A DNA stretch of 64,000 bases. Origin: Haematococcus lacustris. Its lineage: Eukaryota; Chlorophyta; Chlorophyceae; Chlamydomonadales; Haematococcaceae. Position 1 is the stretch's first letter. Every line of letters starts with the position of its first letter. Shown piece after piece: positions 61,993 through 64,000 of this stretch. Where the stretch lies: NCBI GenBank assembly GCA_030144725.1, contig JASKMD010000025.1:8176033-8240032 (forward strand). The letters run 5' to 3'. Made by a program: the position numbers and the translations under genes. The notes below the pieces were generated by a model. That model made no database searches. It was given only the letters and a program-made list of their open reading frames with translations, and had not been told where the DNA came from.

Positions 61993-64000
61993 CTACGCTG
62001 GCTGCATCCATCCCTTGGGCTGCTTGGTGCGGAAAGCATATGCTCGTAACAACTTCTTGAGGACGTTCTGGGTCAAGTCTTCTTGTAGTTGTGCCAGAGG
62101 CACCCAACTGTTCTCGTGTTCAGGGTGGCCAAGCCACTTCACTTGCAGCTGGAGTTTACCGCGCTGGAAGCGGTGGTTGCGGAAGGCTTCTACGTGGTAA
62201 TGCTCTTCACCGTCGATGATGTCTGGCTCGGGCGGAGGGGCGGGGTTGCGAGTGGGGAACCGCGCACTGCCGTCGTGGTGCAACTTGACGTGCGACACGT
62301 GTACAACTGGGTGGACTGATTTCCACTCAGCAGGTAGTTGAAGCCGCAGGGCGACAGGGGTGACGACCTCCAGGACCTTGAAGGGGCCGTGCTGCCTTGG
62401 GGTAAACTTGCGGGCGGCGCCGGCAGCTTGCGTGGCCGGTCTGATGTGGGTAAAGAAGCTGTCACAAAGGTAAACCATGTCACCAGTGGAGAATTTGTGA
62501 TCCTGACGGTGGGCATTGGCATACTTGACCTGCCGCTCTTGAGCTTTGATGAGGTGTTGTGTAGCGGCGGCGATGTTGGTAGCCATGCGCTGTAGGAAGG
62601 CTGGGGCACTCTCGCTGGTATTCGGTGTGACCCGTGCTGGAGCAGCTGATGACACTGCTAGAGACAAAGGAGTGTGAGGTTCCTGGCCGGAGTTCAGCAT
62701 GAAAGGGGAATAGCCAGTACTAGCCTGGACAGATGCGTTGTAGGCAAACTCAACGGCGGTGAGGTGGTTGTCCCAGTCTGTGTGGTGCGGCGAGACGTAG
62801 TTGCGCAACATGTCTTCAATGGTGCGGTTAGCGCGCTCAGTCTGGCCGTCAGTCTGGGGATGGTTGGCTGTGGAGATATTTAAGTGGGTCCCGGTCTTGG
62901 CAAAGAGTTGTTGCCAGAAGTTGGAAGTGAACCTGGGGTCCCGATCAGAGATGATGACCTTGGGGAGGCCGTGGTACTTGAAGACAGAGTCGAAGAAGAG
63001 TTGGGCCAGCTCAGGGGCTGACACCGTGGTGGTGGTGGGGACAGTATGGATCATTTTAGTCAGCTTGTCCACAAAGACGACAATGGCGTCGTGGCCAGCC
63101 GAGGTGACAGGTAGCTGGGTGATCAAGTCCATACTGACCTGCTCCCATCGGTGCTGGGGCACGGGCAAAGGCTGCAAAAGGCCAAAGGGTTTTGTGGTGC
63201 TAGACTTGTTCCGCTGACAGTGGGTGCAAGTGCGAATGTAGTCATGCACTGCAGCTGCCATGCGTGGCCAGTAGACAAGGCGGGACAGCCGGAGGTAAGT
63301 TTTGTCCCGACCAAGATGGCCAGCCGTGGGGACATCGTGTGCCTCACACAACAGGTCCGTGCGTAAGGGGCCCGCTGGAATGTACAGTAAAGGGGTCCCT
63401 CGGCCTGTGTGATACAACTGATTGTCCTGAACCGTAAACTGTCGTGCGCGTCCCTTGAGGGCGGCAGCAAGATGACGCTGATACTGGGGATCGGTAGCCG
63501 CAGCATCGCGTATGTTCCGTAGTTGTGATTGGTCGACAGAGATGGTTGTCTCAGTGACCTGGGCGGGGTTGCGCTGTGTCCGTCGCCCAACCGACAGTAG
63601 TTGATAATCTGACCGACGTGACAGGGCGTCTGCCACTATGTTCTGTTTGCCCGGGATATGATCTATGATGCAGTCGTACTCTTGAAGGACCTCCATCCAC
63701 CGCGCTTGGCGACGGCAATCGAGGCGAGGCTGTGTTTGAATGTGCTTTGTAGCCCAATTGTCCGTGAGTAGGTTAAATGACGCACCAAGGAGGTAGTGAC
63801 GCCATACCTTGAGGGCCTCCACCAGAGACAGGAGCTCCTGCTCATGGGTGGGATAGTTCCGTTCCGCTGGCAGTAGTTTACGGGAGTGGTAGGCCACGAC
63901 CCGCTCGGCTGAACCGGTACCCTGAGAGAGCACGGCACCAATGCCGATGGAAGATGCATCACATCGTAGCGTATACGGTTGCGAAGGATCTGGAGCAATG
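61993..64000 (-). CDS. Ty3/gypsy chromovirus pol: RNase H, integrase, chromodomain (5' end outside window)
   Basis: The frame is open to the right edge; no start is inside. In order: RNase H (CDASSIGIGAVLSQG, YPTHEQELLSLVEALKVWRH, LLTDNWATKHIQ, IVADALSRR), then the integrase HHCC zinc finger (AGHLGRDKTYLRLSRLVYWP, CTHCQRNK) and the DDE core (MDLITQLP, SDRDPRFTSNFW, QTDGQTERANRTIEDML). The GPF/Y module follows (RQHGPFKVLEVV), and last a chromodomain (HYHVEAFRNHRFQRGKLQLQ, VKWLGHPEHENSWVPLAQL). Chromodomains steer integration to marked chromatin. No internal stop or frameshift is seen, so the element may be intact. The reverse transcriptase and gag should lie right of 64000. The stop is at 61993-61995. 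Confidence 0.93.
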   Translation of the reverse strand, partial: IAPDPSQPYTLRCDASSIGIGAVLSQGTGSAERVVAYHSRKLLPAERNYPTHEQELLSLVEALKVWRHYLLGASFNLLTDNWATKHIQTQPRLDCRRQARWMEVLQEYDCIIDHIPGKQNIVADALSRRSDYQLLSVGRRTQRNPAQVTETTISVDQSQLRNIRDAAATDPQYQRHLAAALKGRARQFTVQDNQLYHTGRGTPLLYIPAGPLRTDLLCEAHDVPTAGHLGRDKTYLRLSRLVYWPRMAAAVHDYIRTCTHCQRNKSSTTKPFGLLQPLPVPQHRWEQVSMDLITQLPVTSAGHDAIVVFVDKLTKMIHTVPTTTTVSAPELAQLFFDSVFKYHGLPKVIISDRDPRFTSNFWQQLFAKTGTHLNISTANHPQTDGQTERANRTIEDMLRNYVSPHHTDWDNHLTAVEFAYNASVQASTGYSPFMLNSGQEPHTPLSLAVSSAAPARVTPNTSESAPAFLQRMATNIAAATQHLIKAQERQVKYANAHRQDHKFSTGDMVYLCDSFFTHIRPATQAAGAARKFTPRQHGPFKVLEVVTPVALRLQLPAEWKSVHPVVHVSHVKLHHDGSARFPTRNPAPPPEPDIIDGEEHYHVEAFRNHRFQRGKLQLQVKWLGHPEHENSWVPLAQLQEDLTQNVLKKLLRAYAFRTKQPKGWMQPA

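Overview
The window is nuclear DNA of a unicellular green alga, most likely a volvocalean (Chlamydomonadales) relative. The evidence is high GC with long CAG/poly-Gln tracts, genes broken into many short exons with compact GT-AG introns, a flagellar gene (CFAP157), a plastid-type ATP/ADP translocase, and a dense load of LINE, LTR, hAT and Fanzor-type elements. Haematococcus is a plausible genus but cannot be proven from the sequence. All exon borders are my manual reading of splice signals and reading-frame continuity. A 500-base run of N sits at 22708-23207.

Layout. 1-6738 (-): large BRCT-domain gene, microcephalin-like, incomplete at the left edge. 7549-12171 (+): proteasome regulator PI31 (PSMF1), whose second intron carries a decayed Fanzor element (about 7796-9420). 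12404-15587 (-): a second, larger but inactivated Fanzor copy, with a third fragment joined to its 5' side. 16375-16716 (-): orphan last exon of importin alpha. 17255-22707 (+): a nearly complete APE-type LINE; a 5'-truncated copy of its 3' end lies at 26371-26950, followed by a 101-bp hAT-type MITE. 24486-25504 (-): unrecognised gene. 27818-30692 (-): plastid ATP/ADP translocase. 32009-32749 (+): unrecognised ORF with a SAP-like tail. 34820-38316 (-): unrecognised multi-exon gene, divergent from CFAP157 at 38655-46804 (+, 13 exons).

47-64 kb is a transposon graveyard. It is built around a 1.9-kb inverted duplication (arms 47760-52324 and 58407-61041), each arm with a tRNA-Gln(CTG). A third tRNA-Gln lies at 47004. 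Arm A was later split by a non-autonomous LTR retrotransposon (48605-51242); arm B was split by a 704-bp hAT-like element at almost the same nucleotide. Between the arms are a CAG-rich tract, a minus-strand LINE interrupted by a complete small hAT element (54010-55677), a copia-type gag fragment and a 100-nt palindrome. The right edge is the 3' half of a Ty3/gypsy chromovirus (integrase plus chromodomain) with its 3' LTR.

The signals I rate highest are: (1) three relics of a Fanzor (eukaryotic TnpB-like RNA-guided nuclease) with a conserved 76-nt hairpin in the 3' non-coding end of two copies, a candidate omega-type guide RNA scaffold; (2) a tandem array of 19-nt units, each able to fold into a tiny hairpin with GNRA-like loops and compensated stems, just inside the 5' LTR of the non-autonomous retrotransposon, where a packaging signal would lie; (3) LINE ORF1 and ORF2 in one frame separated by a single UAG inside a GC hairpin.
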